Shown here in pieces: positions 1-10,262 of a stretch of DNA of 42,500 nt. The number at the start of each line of letters is the position of its first letter. Position 1 is the first letter of the stretch. The notes below the pieces were generated by a model. That model saw only the letters and a program-made list of their open reading frames with translations. It made no database searches and was not told the origin of the DNA. Position numbers and translations under genes: made by a program. The stretch comes from Symbiodinium natans (taxonomy: Eukaryota; Sar; Dinophyceae; Suessiales; Symbiodiniaceae): NCBI GenBank assembly GCA_905221605.1, contig CAJNDS010000813.1:202501-245000 (forward strand), written 5' to 3'.

Positions 1-450
1 CGGACCTGGATCGCGGTCTCCGTGAATGTTGCTAATGCGTCCAAGGAAGGGTAACGTCCAGAGTTAGGCCTAGCAGTGCCACAAGAGGGGTATACTTGAG
101 GTTATGCGCAAATCTTGAGTTATAGATCGGGGTCTCTGGAAAGTGCGTGTGTTTGTATGTCTCTTCATCTCAAGCATGTGTGTTTGGAGAGGTTCGTGGA
201 CAAGATCACGCCTCCGTGCGCGCATGTTGCTCGAAAAAATTGTGCCGTTCAATTGCTCAGTCGCCTGTTTTGGATAGGTCTCGAGGTTCAGATCGCGATC
301 TCTATGAGCGCATTAACACTTGGAATACGCAATCTTAAGTGAGAGATTATGGTTTGTGTGATAGCATATGTTGCTCGAATATTTTTCTCTCAACCACGTG
401 TTTTGGAAAGCTCTTGGGCGTGGATCGCGATGTCTATGCACGCAAGGAGT
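1..450. repeat. degenerate tandem-like repeat block
   Basis: A motif close to GTTTTGGA..AGG, then GGATCGCG-ATCTCTATG-CGC, and in some copies ATGTTGCTCGAA, recurs about four times (near 1-35, 180-235, 265-310 and 398-450). Spacing is irregular, about 90-130 bases. No convincing exon lies here. The copies are too diverged to call a family. Confidence 0.4.
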
Positions 451-912
451 GCATTGCGTATCTAGGGTATCCGGACATAGTGTACATACGGTACTTGGAG
501 TATTAAGGTTTTTAGGGTTTTTGTAGACACGGCGGAGATAGGGTAGATAGGGTACAGACAGAGGGGTTTGAGGGACAGCGTATGTAAGATATATGGAGCA
601 TATTGTGGATACAAAATCAAGGGGAAGGTCAAATGGAATCGAAGAGGAATGGGGGAGAGAGAAAGACGGGGAAGAAGAAATCAAGTATTACGCAGTATAC
701 ATTTATAGAGTCACACAGGAAATTCAATCTCCCTCCTCTCTCCCCTCTGTCTGGACAGTATCTGTGTGTACACATATGTGTGTTGACTCAAAAAACGTCA
801 GCTTGAGGTGCATGCCTTCTTGGACAGACTTGCAGGGAACCGCCCGGCGTGTGTTGTTGCCAACTCCGGGGGCAGAGGTCCTGGCCTTAAACTGCAGGAT
901 CACATATGAAAG
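451..912. other. no recognisable gene
   Basis: Mixed-composition DNA with a purine-rich patch around 600-690. Open frames exist but none has a recognisable motif or clear splice borders. Confidence 0.4.
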
Positions 913-1104
913 TTGCAAGCTGTCGTCATCTGCAAGGCCTTCCACCCGACAGTTTCCTTGGGCCTCCCGCTGTCTGGCAACCGCAGCGAGGAAAACATGA
1001 AATTCACAAAGTTGGAATCGCGTGTAGTTGGGGAGCGGCGCAAATCCCTGCGCCGAGCACGGACCCAGCACGTGTGCAGACCAAAATCAAGGCAATTCAA
1101 GTAG
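913..1104 (+). CDS. candidate exon, unknown protein
   Basis: The plus-strand frame reads AVVICKAFHPTVSLGLPL, then a polar, basic stretch ending in a stop at 1104. Codon use and residue mix look coding, and AG acceptor-like sites precede it. No family was recognised. It may be the last exon of a gene whose other exons I cannot place. Confidence 0.25.
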   Translation: MQAVVICKAFHPTVSLGLPLSGNRSEENMKFTKLESRVVGERRKSLRRARTQHVCRPKSRQFK

Positions 1105-1188
1105 GACACCTGTGATGAAGGGTCCAGCTGGCTCCTCTCTGTAGTTTGGCTTTAGTCCGTTGCTCCACATGTTGTTCTTCCTGCACTG

Positions 1189-1300
1189 TCAGAGGAGCTG
1201 TCCTTGTGAGGGGCAAGCGCTACAAAGTCACGTGGGCAGATGCGGAGCGGCTGCCAGCTGGGCTCGTTCTGGACAGGGCTTCAGTTGGCAGAAGCATGAC
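1189..1300 (+). CDS. candidate exon, unknown protein
   Basis: Following the acceptor-like CACTGTCAG, the frame reads GAVLVRGKRYKVTWADAERL and continues with a coding-like mix (PAGLVLDRASVGRSM) before running into a CA microsatellite. The stretch looks like a small beta-strand-rich segment, but no domain was recognised. Confidence 0.28.
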
Positions 1301-1315
1301 AGAGTACACGCATGT

Positions 1316-1472
1316 ACACTCGCACACACACACACAAGCAGATATACATACACATACATACATATACATGGTCACACCCCGAAAGGGACTCGCCGTGGTA
1401 TCTCTCAAGCACGATTTCCATCGAAACGCCGACGTCTCATGTGTCTTCATATCTATATATATATATATATAT
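1316..1472. repeat. CA and TA microsatellites
   Basis: A CA/TACA-rich simple repeat at about 1316-1370 and a pure AT run at about 1450-1472 (ATATCTATATAT...). Ordinary simple-sequence DNA. Confidence 0.85.
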
Positions 1473-2125
1473 GGTTTGGATGCGTGAACCCCCAAAGAGG
1501 TTGGAAGGGTATGTTGAGACTGTGTGATCATGTGATCCGTTCCTAAACAAGATTCAAACATGATTGAGATGAACTGCGGCTTGCACAAGCAGCCATTTAA
1601 TATGTTAATCAAATCATTTAAAGATGTATTTCCAACTTGTGAGGCAAGTCAAATGGCTAACATTCCCATTCGCTATACTCATCAAATTCCTGAAAGCATT
1701 GCTTAAGTAAAATGTATTTGTTATCTTCGTTCTGTTGCATAATATTCACAAGTGACCGAAGGGGTGGAAGGGAGGGGTGTGCTTTTCCCTTATTAGGGCT
1801 GATTAAGGCTTATCCGGGATTGCTAGGCCCTTGTTTGGGGAACGTGAGGCCCTTATCCCCCCTCCCTTCAACCCCGCTAGGCCGCGTATGAAATATACGT
1901 AGCCTTCACAAGGATTATTAGCTTGAATTAAGCTTCGAACGTGCATATTGCTCGCCTTGGTGTTGCTGTACTGTCCTCTCAGTATGTTCGCTAAATTTAG
2001 GTTTCTGACAGCAAATGCTATGACCAAGGGTCTTAATTAGATTAGCTTTTGTTCCTGTACCCCCTAAAGACAATAAGTATGTTGGCCCTGAGTATTTCAC
2101 ATTAAATTGCGACTCGCTTTCTAGG
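1473..2125. other. no recognisable gene
   Basis: AT-richer non-coding sequence. A pyrimidine/purine-rich patch at 1750-1880 contains short repeats of TTATTAGGGCT/GATTAAGGCTTATC type. No coding or RNA feature could be supported. Confidence 0.4.
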
Positions 2126-2310
2126 CAGCCTGGGCATCTTCAACCTTCAATCTTGGATCCGGGGGCCGATTAAGCACATTGAGGTGCTTAATCGGCCTGC
2201 GTGTCGGCTTGAAGATGCTCTGGAGACTCTCCCTGGGCATCTTCAGTCTTCAATCTTCGATCCGGAGTCCGGCCGATTGAGCACGTTTAGGTGCTTAAAT
2301 CTGCCTGGTC
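2126..2310. repeat. foldback element, two tandem copies
   Basis: Copy 1 (about 2129-2220) has a perfect hairpin at 2164-2197: a 14-bp stem GGCCGATTAAGCAC with a 6-nt loop. It is nested inside an outer inverted repeat, GCATCTTCAA at 2134-2143 pairing with TTGAAGATGC at 2209-2218. Copy 2 (about 2231-2310) repeats CCTGGGCATCTTCA and CTTCAATCTT-GATCCGG. It carries a decayed version of the inner hairpin (GGCCGATTGAGCAC...GTGCTTAAATCTGCC). The structure resembles a MITE-like or structured-RNA element. Transposition is not shown. Confidence 0.7.
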
Positions 2311-2566
2311 CGTGAAAGCAAATACGATAATCACCTGTGCCCTGAGGGCTACTTACTCGCAGCCTGGACAGGCATCTCCCACTCCCTGCCCTTCATCAGT
2401 TTTATGTTTAAAAACAATATCGAACACATAGATGTTTGATGGGTCAAAATGTAGGGAAACTAGTAACTAGCGCATGCAAAACAACCATTGGACCAAGCTG
2501 GTGGCGAAATGCTTCGCCCTTACACCGAAGATGACAATCACGGACGGTATAGCAACTTGCTGAAAC

Positions 2567-2821
2567 ATGCTTCGGCTATGCAAGTCCATGCAGGACTTCC
2601 ATCTGTGGCAACGCAGCTCCTGCCCGGGAGAAGCCGCAAAGGATGCCATCAATCTAGGCACACAGATCCTACGAACGTCATATTCCGTTCTTAGGGGCAC
2701 ATGCAGCATGGCTCAGAGCGTTGCAAGAACCTCTGGAGGTTCGCAAGATGCATCAGCAGGAACCTTTTCTTGGCAAGTTCCAGATGCGCTGGAGGCCTGG
2801 GTCCCGCATTTTGCACGATGA
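2567..2821 (+). CDS. candidate exon upstream of surface-type protein
   Basis: The plus-strand frame around 2630-2819 reads EAAKDAINLGTQILRTSY and continues Ser/Ala/Thr-rich to a stop at 2821. It precedes the 2937-3776 exon on the same strand and may belong to the same gene. A second short open stretch at 2872-2930 (GDEYFVELRPRAP in another frame, after TTCTCAG) could be a further small exon. No domain was recognised. Confidence 0.3.
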   Translation: MLRLCKSMQDFHLWQRSSCPGEAAKDAINLGTQILRTSYSVLRGTCSMAQSVARTSGGSQDASAGTFSWQVPDALEAWVPHFAR

Positions 2822-2936
2822 AGTGTGCAGGTGTGTGCAGATGCACACTGGTGCACAGCTGTTCTTCTCAGGCGGGTGACGAGTACTTCGTTGAACTTCG
2901 TCCACGAGCTCCAGCCGCCATGCCGAGCAACTATAG

Positions 2937-3776
2937 TTCATTGTTCTCCGTGGTCGTCCAGACACTTGGAGAAACCAAAACAAGGTCACTGTCAGCATGT
3001 TGCATGGCATGCCCTGCGGTGTGGGAAGCCCTGACGTGTATCTAAGGGCCGATGCCCCAGCGACCTACCTGTTGTACGTTGAGAATGATGTTGATTTGCT
3101 GTCCGCCTTTCATCGCGACTGCAAGAAGGGCGGCTGGGCAGTTGCTCCATCATTTAGAATTGAGTCCTGCGTATTCAGCTCTGCAGAAGGTTGCCGACAG
3201 TACCGTACATCGAGACAACATGCAGGTCCTCCTCCATATCTGCACGGCTCATTCCTTCCAGTCAAGGACTGTACGTTACACGTGGTGGGACTGAGACAGA
3301 CGATGCGTCTCGAAGGTCTCACTCGAGGATTTGACCTCGGCTCGGAGGATTCTCTGGCAAGAGCCGTTGCAAATGCCTCGCTGCTTCCACCGGGTGCCAT
3401 CTCCATTTCGGTTGTCGGTGGATCAAATGGGAGGAGGTTAGCGCAGACCACTGGTGCAGTCACACTGGAGGTAAGCATGTCTTCTGATGATGCCAGCGTT
3501 GGTCTTGCAGCAATCGGATTGTCCAGTTTGGGAAGCAACTCGCCGTTCCTGTCTGAACTAGCAGCATCGCTGGGTGAAGACGGCATCACTGTCGGTATCG
3601 TTGGCAACCTGTCAGCCGTGGACGGCTCTTCTGAAGAACTTGCGGCCCAGTTCATCAGCACCGTGACCACCACGAGCAGCTCTAGTACAGGTGGCATCGC
3701 GAGCTCTACAACTCCTCCATCTACGACTCCTCCATCTACGACTCCTGATACGAACAGCTCTTCGACGCGGCCTTAG
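2937..3776 (+). CDS. 3' exon of a secreted/surface-type protein with Thr/Ser/Pro tail
   Basis: One open frame of 279 codons follows the acceptor-like CAACTATAG at 2936 and ends at TAG 3774-3776. The first part (VTVSMLHGMPCGVGSPDVYL, then RADAPATYLLYVENDVDLLS) is beta-rich, with several cysteines. The middle has a block like LPPGAISISVVGGSNGRRLA, with the look of small extracellular alpha/beta modules that recur in dinoflagellate surface proteins. The last ~45 residues are Thr/Ser/Pro-rich with TTPPS repeats, as in mucin-like O-glycosylated stalks. No C-terminal membrane segment or anchor is visible. A short intron inside 3180-3290 cannot be excluded. Function is unknown. The extracellular placement is inferred from composition only. 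Confidence 0.6.
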   Translation, partial: FIVLRGRPDTWRNQNKVTVSMLHGMPCGVGSPDVYLRADAPATYLLYVENDVDLLSAFHRDCKKGGWAVAPSFRIESCVFSSAEGCRQYRTSRQHAGPPPYLHGSFLPVKDCTLHVVGLRQTMRLEGLTRGFDLGSEDSLARAVANASLLPPGAISISVVGGSNGRRLAQTTGAVTLEVSMSSDDASVGLAAIGLSSLGSNSPFLSELAASLGEDGITVGIVGNLSAVDGSSEELAAQFISTVTTTSSSSTGGIASSTTPPSTTPPSTTPDTNSSSTRP

Positions 3777-4417
3777 ATTTACATGTTTCTTGTAGCATGC
3801 TGTCAATTACAACAGCGTGTGGAGGCCAAGGGTACCCCGTAAACCCCTCTTGGAGGTCGGAAGTCCCCTGGCCATGCCATGTCTAAGACGGAGCCCCTTC
3901 CCGAGCTGAGGACCTCGACCCCGCCGACTTCAACAACCAGTCTGGAATCAGGGAGTCTGGGCATGGATTGTTGTTGCCGGTTGCCGATGTTCACGTTCAA
4001 GAACGATGAGGTGCACTGTGGTACAATGTGCAAGGACTAGTACTTCGCCCCCCAGCCCAGCCTAGGACTTCAAACGTTGCTGGCGCGCATTTGCTCGCAA
4101 GACTGCCCCTGGCGGCAATCTCCATCTCTCTGGCAGGCACACTCTAGCATGCTCTGATCTCAGCTCGTCGTTTTGCGTGTTACTGATCGTGCTTTGTTTG
4201 CTGCCTTCTTTGTCCGTGTGCTAGAGCTTATGCGTCGCAAGGTGCTCTGAACCCGGCATAGTTAATGCAGCTGTCGCATCGGCAAAGCCCTTGCGATACT
4301 TCTGTCAATGTCTGCGCGCTCCTGAACAGGCCACACAGTGCTTGGATGCAGGATGCGCTTTTAAGATACATCAAGATATATCAAGATGCTGTTCATACGG
4401 GACAACTGTTCATACAG
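3777..4417. other. 3' flank, no recognisable gene
   Basis: Probable 3' flank of the preceding gene. No polyadenylation signal, RNA gene or motif could be recognised. Confidence 0.4.
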
Positions 4418-4501
4418 GACAACGTCCGAGCGCCGTGCTGGCTGCAAGGCGACCCCACCGGCAGCCGCAAGTTTGCGCCCGACGTGATGCTTCCGTTGTG
4501 A
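4418..4501 (+). CDS. candidate terminal exon
   Basis: After CATACAG the frame reads DNVRAPCWLQGDPTGSRKF and ends at TGA 4499-4501. Third codon positions are strongly G/C. It is too short to assign to a family. Confidence 0.27.
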   Translation, partial: DNVRAPCWLQGDPTGSRKFAPDVMLPL

Positions 4502-5265
4502 TGCTGCTTTTCGCCAAAAGCCAGCTTCAGACAGTCGCACAGAGTCACAGAGGATACCTCCGAGGAGCCACGGTCTCGCAGTTGCATTTTCTATTCCAGC
4601 TTCCACAGCCAGGCCCAAGACCTTTTCCTCGGGTACCAGAAGCTCGCGAGTGAGCTTCGTGAGCTTTGCGAGGGCGTGGTGAGGCGATGAGTAGCGTCCA
4701 GTAGGGTGAGTGTGAATGTGTTCGATGCACCGGTTCGAAGATTTAGGAAGAGCTTATCACTTGCTGTGGAAATCTGTAGAGATTTCACCAGTCTCACCTG
4801 ACCTAGTGACCCAGTCCCTCGTGTCACTCCTAGTGGACGATCGCGAGAGAGCGCGATCGAGGGGTGGAGGGTGCAAAATGGGTGGGCGACCTTGCCTGGC
4901 AAGCGAGGAAGCATGCTGCAGTGCGGAAGTCAGTCTGGACATTGCTGATAGAAGAACTGGTACACTGATGGTACTGTTCCTTCCAACATTTTGCAAACAC
5001 TCTAAATCAGAACACGTATTCCCACAAAAGTCAGACACGTATTTGTCAGCGCAGGTCTGCCCCGCGGACCTACTGCACAAAGGAGCCAGAGCGGATTCGA
5101 CGCCTAACCATGGTTGTTCTGCAACCGCCGGTGCCTGATTGAAGATTGTTCTTAGATGTTAGATGCTGGTGCGAGGAGAATCTTGGCGGAGATGGTTCCA
5201 ACCACAGGAATGCATCGAGGCTGGAATGATTGCAATGAGTTGAAAGTGCGTGAACAATTTGGGTC
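4502..5265. other. no recognisable gene
   Basis: Plus-strand frames of 120-140 codons exist (4291-4653 and 4716-5138), but their translations are Cys/Ser-rich without motifs and antisense frames are equally open. I see no supportable gene. Confidence 0.35.
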
Positions 5266-6009
5266 ATGATCGCCATGCCTACTTTTCGCAGCAAGCGACG
5301 CACATTCGAGAAATACGTGTATCTTCGCACCAAACCTCGTTCAACGCAGAACCCGTGGATTTATTCACAATATTTGTTGGATGCTGGGGAGTTTATGTTC
5401 ACTCAGTTTGGGTTGTGGGGACGCGTGGTGCGAGCAGCAGCGGTCCGAACCTGGGCCATCCTCCAATCAAATATCACAGCGAAGAGGAGGTGGAGCAACT
5501 GATAAATTGACAAACTTGCGTACCATCTTGTGCCAACAGTTTGACTTGCGAGCAGGGCGATGGGCGAAGAGAAACAAAGATGTACGTCGTCACCAGCAGA
5601 CTCGGAGCCTCCCTCAAGCGCATGTCACGGCTCAAAAACAGGAAGCCAAGGGCGCATCACCAGGCAAGCCTATCACCTGTCGGTGACATGAGCCTCTTCG
5701 CACACAATTGCACAGTCGTCGTCCAATGAATGTGGCGCTGCTGCTTCTCAGATCGCACTTCTCACAAAAGAGCTTACTCGTCTCTTGCGGGGACTCACGA
5801 ACCGGTGCGGAGCAACTCAACTGCCAACATGCTTCACCTTGCGACCACTTGCCACCTTTTTTTCCTATGGCAGAAACCCGGAAATTCCCAGATGTTTGGA
5901 CATTATGTCATACATCCTTCGCAGCAGAGAGCGCGCGCACAAGAAGCTCATAGCAGATTCGCTCTGCTTGGTGCCTGGCCTTTGGAGAGTTGGTACTATT
6001 CAAATCTGA
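5266..6009 (+). CDS. run of coding-like frames, possible decayed intron-poor gene
   Basis: Three plus-strand blocks look coding. 5266-5502 includes RSKRRTFEKYVYLRTK and DAGEFMFTQFGLW. 5575-5729 includes KMYVVTSRLGASLKRMSRL. 5845-6009 includes LATFFSYGRNPEIPRCLDIM and ERAHKKLIADSLCLVPGLW. They lie close together but not in one frame. Either short introns join them or the gene carries frameshifts. No family was recognised. The basic, Trp/Tyr-containing blocks do not match a reverse transcriptase or transposase motif I can name. Confidence 0.3.
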
Positions 6010-6790
6010 AGGGCAACTGTCTGAATTAGAACGAGTGGTCATGTCACCCTCCGTTTTCCTTGTGGGATGGTTGGTTGTCGAAGCCCACTGCTAAAAGATC
6101 AGCATGAAGATGGCCCATGCCGCATGACCGTTGCGTAGACTCGGAAGGCCTGCAAGGCAACTGCGCGATGCAACCTGCGACCGTCCGATCTTCAGCAACC
6201 GCTTCGTTGGTGTACATGCCTACAAAATTCTTTGCTTGTTTCATTTTACGATGATGAGGTTTGCAGGCGGCACCGCTGATGTCTGGATCATCAGCTCCTA
6301 CCAGACTTCGAGGAGTGTTCTTTGGAGGTTTCTTTGGTGTGGCTCCACATGTAGTGACATGAAATATGGCCTGTGCGACTGAGCTGGCGCGGAGCACAGT
6401 GTGCAGGGTGAACGCTGCAGCACCATCTCATAGCATCAAAACATGAGGCTTTAAACGAGTCTGAAACAGGGGCAGAGTGGCACAGCACCACAGATTGTCA
6501 GATCCATTTGCGAACAGACAACACCTGGAATAATGCCGAACAACACCGAGGAAGATGCGTTTCATGTTTGTCGCCTGCGCAGAAAGAGTCATGGCCGCTG
6601 CATCAGCTCTGTATTCCACATCCATCTGCCTTGCAATGGACGGTCCGAGACGGGCGTTTCGAGGCTGGAGTTGATGTTCAATGTCTTTTTGTTCAGTTTT
6701 TGTTCGTTCTATCAGTCTATCATTGTTTATGATTCAGTTTTTTTTGTAGGTCAGGAGCCACAGTAGCCGTTAGCCGGCAGGTCGACCCTA
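6010..6790. other. no supportable gene
   Basis: Several frames of 60-117 codons on both strands without motifs. A plus-strand stretch at 6533-6766 is partly hydrophobic but crosses a T-run and is not convincing. Confidence 0.35.
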
Positions 6791-7246
6791 TCATCGGGCC
6801 TTGCTCGTGCGCGATCTGGCCCTCCAACTTCCTATGTTTTTGTCGGGCGGCAATGCCATCTGTGCATTCTGTTGCTGATCTGTGCTTCGGAGGTACAGCT
6901 GGCATGCCTGACTGCTCTCGCTTGGTGGGGCCGGAGCCTCGAGAACCATCAATGGGTCTGGTGGAGTGGAGGGCGGTTTCAAGTAGTCTGCCGTTAGAGA
7001 CTTGACAGCGACTTGAAACTTGCACTCCAGGTAGTGAGCTCGCATTTGGGAGGCCAGGAGCAACAGGGCCAGTGCAAAGCATTGCCAAGCTATGAAGCAG
7101 TCGCCCAGGCGGAAGGTGAAAGAGGAGCCTGTGCCAGAGCCTGTGCCTCCACCCGCTTCCACAGTTCCTCGACCAGTTATGCTGGCTGGGTGCTGCGTTG
7201 CAGGAGGGACATCAAGCAATCCTTGCAGACTGGTGTATACACACAT
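6791..7246 (-). CDS. minus-strand ORF with one hydrophobic segment, uncertain
   Basis: A 151-codon minus-strand frame. Near the middle is a hydrophobic run (CFIAWQCFALALLLLASQM) that could be a membrane segment. It is followed by a polar, Pro-rich tail (LKPPSTPPDPLMVLEAPAPP) with coding-like codon use. It competes with the plus-strand Pro-rich frame at 7092-7442, and only one of the two can be the real gene. No family was recognised. Confidence 0.25.
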   Translation of the reverse strand: MCVYTSLQGLLDVPPATQHPASITGRGTVEAGGGTGSGTGSSFTFRLGDCFIAWQCFALALLLLASQMRAHYLECKFQVAVKSLTADYLKPPSTPPDPLMVLEAPAPPSESSQACQLYLRSTDQQQNAQMALPPDKNIGSWRARSRTSKAR

Positions 7247-7442
7247 ATTATTTTCTCACACGCGCGTGTGCAGACTTGTTTCCAGGAGTCCTGCTTCTGG
7301 TAAGCTTCGGTTGCGTGCGGCCCCTGGCATCTTCAGCGTAGCCAAATGCCACTCACGGCATAAGAGCAGAGGCCAAGACAAGGACCAGCATGCGGCGGCC
7401 ATACCGGATTCCGGACCGCTGATGGCCGCATTTCGAGGTTGA
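7092..7442 (+). CDS. plus-strand Pro-rich ORF, uncertain
   Basis: A 116-codon frame opening with ATG: MKQSPRRKVKEEPVPEPVPP, then polar and basic residues to a stop at 7442. It is on the same strand as the GTPase gene that follows. The antisense frame (6791-7246) is also open, so this is a candidate only. Confidence 0.25.
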   Translation: MKQSPRRKVKEEPVPEPVPPPASTVPRPVMLAGCCVAGGTSSNPCRLVYTHILFSHTRVCRLVSRSPASGKLRLRAAPGIFSVAKCHSRHKSRGQDKDQHAAAIPDSGPLMAAFRG

Positions 7443-8154
7443 AGACTAACCATTTGAAAGCCTGCTGCTTCGGAGGTATACATACGGTAGTGTAGCACAT
7501 TCGAAATTGAGCCTGCTAATTATGTCCCTGGCTCGACCTGTCACGGCCGGCTCGTCATGGCCTTTGTCATTTGTGAACTGTCATGGAAAGTTGTCTGATG
7601 CGTCAGGTAGCCTGTCTGGACCTCACATTTTCGATAGATGGTTGGCAAAAGAGCCTAAGAGGTCTAAACTGAGCCTGAGCCTTTTCGCAGGACTTTGAGG
7701 CAGGCAAGACTCCTACGTTGGCAGCGGATGCAGAGGCAGAGAGGGGTCGCAGTGAGCATTCATTGTCTTCGCGCAGCAGCACAACAGCGGCGAGGCAGAA
7801 TTTCGGAGAGTTGTGAAGTTTCTACAGGCCATCTGCTGACACGAGCTTCAGCTCAACGTGCGAAGTTACCTAAATTCGCCGACAAAGTTAGAGTACAGGA
7901 CGTGTTGCTGATCCCCATCGATGTCCGGATGCCTGGCCGCCCTTTCGAGTGCCCGCAGTTGCCCTTTGTGATGTTGTTGTCCGTTCGGCGGTTTTTGTGG
8001 CAAAGACTTTAATTGCAGACTCGCAGAGGCGACTCACACTGAGACAGGTACGACATGCACTCCTTTCCTTTCACACCTATGGTGCGGACCTTTAGCCCCT
8101 GGAGCATTCTGGACCTGGTCCTGGCACAGAGTTCCCAGGCCTTCCCTTCCTCAG
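7443..8154. other. upstream region of GTPase gene
   Basis: EHD/sarcalumenin proteins have roughly 40-60 residues before the P-loop, so 5' exons and the start codon should lie here or further upstream. I could not identify them. A 105-codon frame at 7695-8012 is basic and motif-free. Confidence 0.35.
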
Positions 8155-10161
8155 GTCTTGGTGATTGGGAACCACTCTTCTGGCAAGTCCACCTTTATCA
8201 ACAAGCTCTTGGGGAAAGATGCTCCTTTGAGTCAACATAGTCATTGGATAGGCTGGCACGGAAGCAAACAACGATAGTCAAGGCTTGCGACACGACTCGA
8301 GGTCCAAGATACTGGCGTCGCGCCCACCGACGATGGCTTCACCATCCTTGAGAGAAGGACGGTCACGGAAGTGGAGGACAGTGCGGCGATAAGCAGTGCT
8401 GATGCATTCTTGTGCCAGTACTTGCCACATTGTGCCACAGCCTTGAGGATGGTCCGACGGTTCTTGGATGTCCAGAAAATCGACCCTTTGCTGAGCTGCG
8501 ACCTCGGCCATGCTACTGGCTCGTACATGCTTGCGGCCCGACGCCGGACCTCAGAGTCCACGTAAAATGGGCGAAGCGGTGGTGGGATCGCTTGAGAGAG
8601 TGGTATAAAGAGTGGTGGATGGGGACACGTGGGGGCTATCTGCGGGACCTGAACAGGGCTTCCCAAAGGAAACCTCTGAGCGATCTCTCAGCGCGGCCGA
8701 GGCCGAGTTATGAGTTGTGCCAGAACCGCCACAGCACCGGCAATTGTGCATCTGCGTGCACGTCCTGTGTATCCTGTGTCAGGTTGCAGCGTTTTGGTCA
8801 GACCTTGGCTGGCGTGCTGCGAAGGATGCATGTACTTGTTGGGCGTGCTCAGTTCTTCTTGTGGTCATTTGTTTACATTCTTTTGTTATGGTGCTGCTGC
8901 AAACATGTTTATCGAGGAAGCGCATCCTCTTGCCGCAAGAGTCACAATTTCCATTCGGCTTGCAGATTGTGGACTCGCCAGACCCTTAAGCCCATAAAAG
9001 AGGGCACATTCTGCGCACACAGTTGGTCTCTGCTCATCTCTACTCCGAGGCCTGGAATGATAGATCTGCCAGTCAATGAGAAGGCCATGCACCTCGACTC
9101 AGTATGCATTAACACAGTGTGGACACATCAAACACCGTGCTTCGTGTTCTCAACCTAGGAGTGAATCCAAAGGCCGCGGCTACAACTTCGTAGAGGCGGC
9201 CTTGCACCGTTTGAAACAGTGCAATGCAAACAAGGGTATGGCGCCGAGGTGGTGCGTTGGTGGGCAAAACGAGCTGATCTCATCCTGCTTCTCTTTGACC
9301 CGGACAAGCCAGGGCACGGAGCCCGGATTGGGCCGACATGGCCTCCGTTTGGCCTCGACTCGACGGAATGTCATCTGAGGACGACTGGGGAAACCCTGCA
9401 AGTGCTGACAAAATCTTTGGCCGGCCTGCTGCTCGTTTGCAGAAAGAGTATTTCGCAAGGAACAGGTGCTTTCCAACTGTCGCCTGGTCCTACTATCCGC
9501 GATGTTGAGCAAGTTTGGGCCAGCATGTGCCAGCTTTTTGAGGAATCACAAGTTTCTGGTGATCCTGAACAAGGTCCAGCTGGGCCGCCCCACAGCCACG
9601 AAGCCACATGAAGCCATCAAGTTAACGGAAAACTTGCATAGTGACCCACCTTTCATGCTGGGCAGGTCGACAAGCTGGACAACAGTGTCGACTTTGCTCG
9701 TGCTTACGGTGCTTTGGGCTGGGCGCTGTCCAAGGTCATCAAGCGCAAGGTGGGTGGCGCGTGCCATGGGCCCGGGACGGGTGCCCCACAGCTTTGCCAG
9801 GATATTCCGGCAATATACACGATGTTCAACGACGGGATGCAATCACCGACAGGCCTCTGCTTTTGCCCCCCGACATCTCCAGACATCTCCAGACATGGCA
9901 CATGATGGCATCAATTGCATCCGATGTAGACCAGGTCGCGAAGGCCTCCCGCTGGAACGCTTTGTGAAAAAGCGCGAGGAGGCTGCGAGTTGCTGCGCTG
10001 CAGGGCTGCTGCTTGCAATGGCATGACGATAAGGATTGCACAAGGCGGTTTGTCGGGCAACCGCAAACGTGTCATTACCTTTGGAGGTCATACTCGAGGT
10101 AATGCGAGTTCGAGAGAGACACAACGACAACATCATCACCTCCCTTGAGGACAGCCTCGCT
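8155..10161 (+). CDS. EHD/sarcalumenin-like dynamin-superfamily GTPase (13 exons, 5' and 3' ends not found)
   Basis: Exons join in phase: 8155-8220, 8302-8376, 8448-8497, 8917-8976, 9050-9105, 9173-9195, 9249-9313, 9380-9427, 9534-9573, 9666-9749, 9801-9852, 9944-9981 and 10099-10161 (about 240 codons). In order they give the P-loop VIGNHSSGKSTFIN; the EHD-type segment VQDTGVAPTDDGFTIL; DGPTVLGCPENRPF; the G3 motif in IVDSPGMIDLP; RGYNFVEVVRWWAKRADLIL; FDPDKPGTTGETL; the G4 motif LVILNKVDKLD; FARAYGALGW; DIPAIYTMF; LPLERFVKKREE; and the helix RHNDNIITSLEDS. This order matches the GTPase core and first helices of the EHD/sarcalumenin group, ATP/GTPases that bind and reshape membranes, often at endosomes or ER. 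The role here is inferred from family. Donors are nine GC, one GA and two GT. The C-terminal EH domain typical of true EHDs was not seen, and the N-terminus is missing. Confidence 0.88.
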
Positions 10162-10262
10162 GTTTGAACCTGACCCGGATCATTTTCAGGCCTGCACAGG
10201 CACAGCCGCACGTGCATCCGACCCTTTCATTTCCGAACTGTCATTAACTTGGCCTAGCTCGG

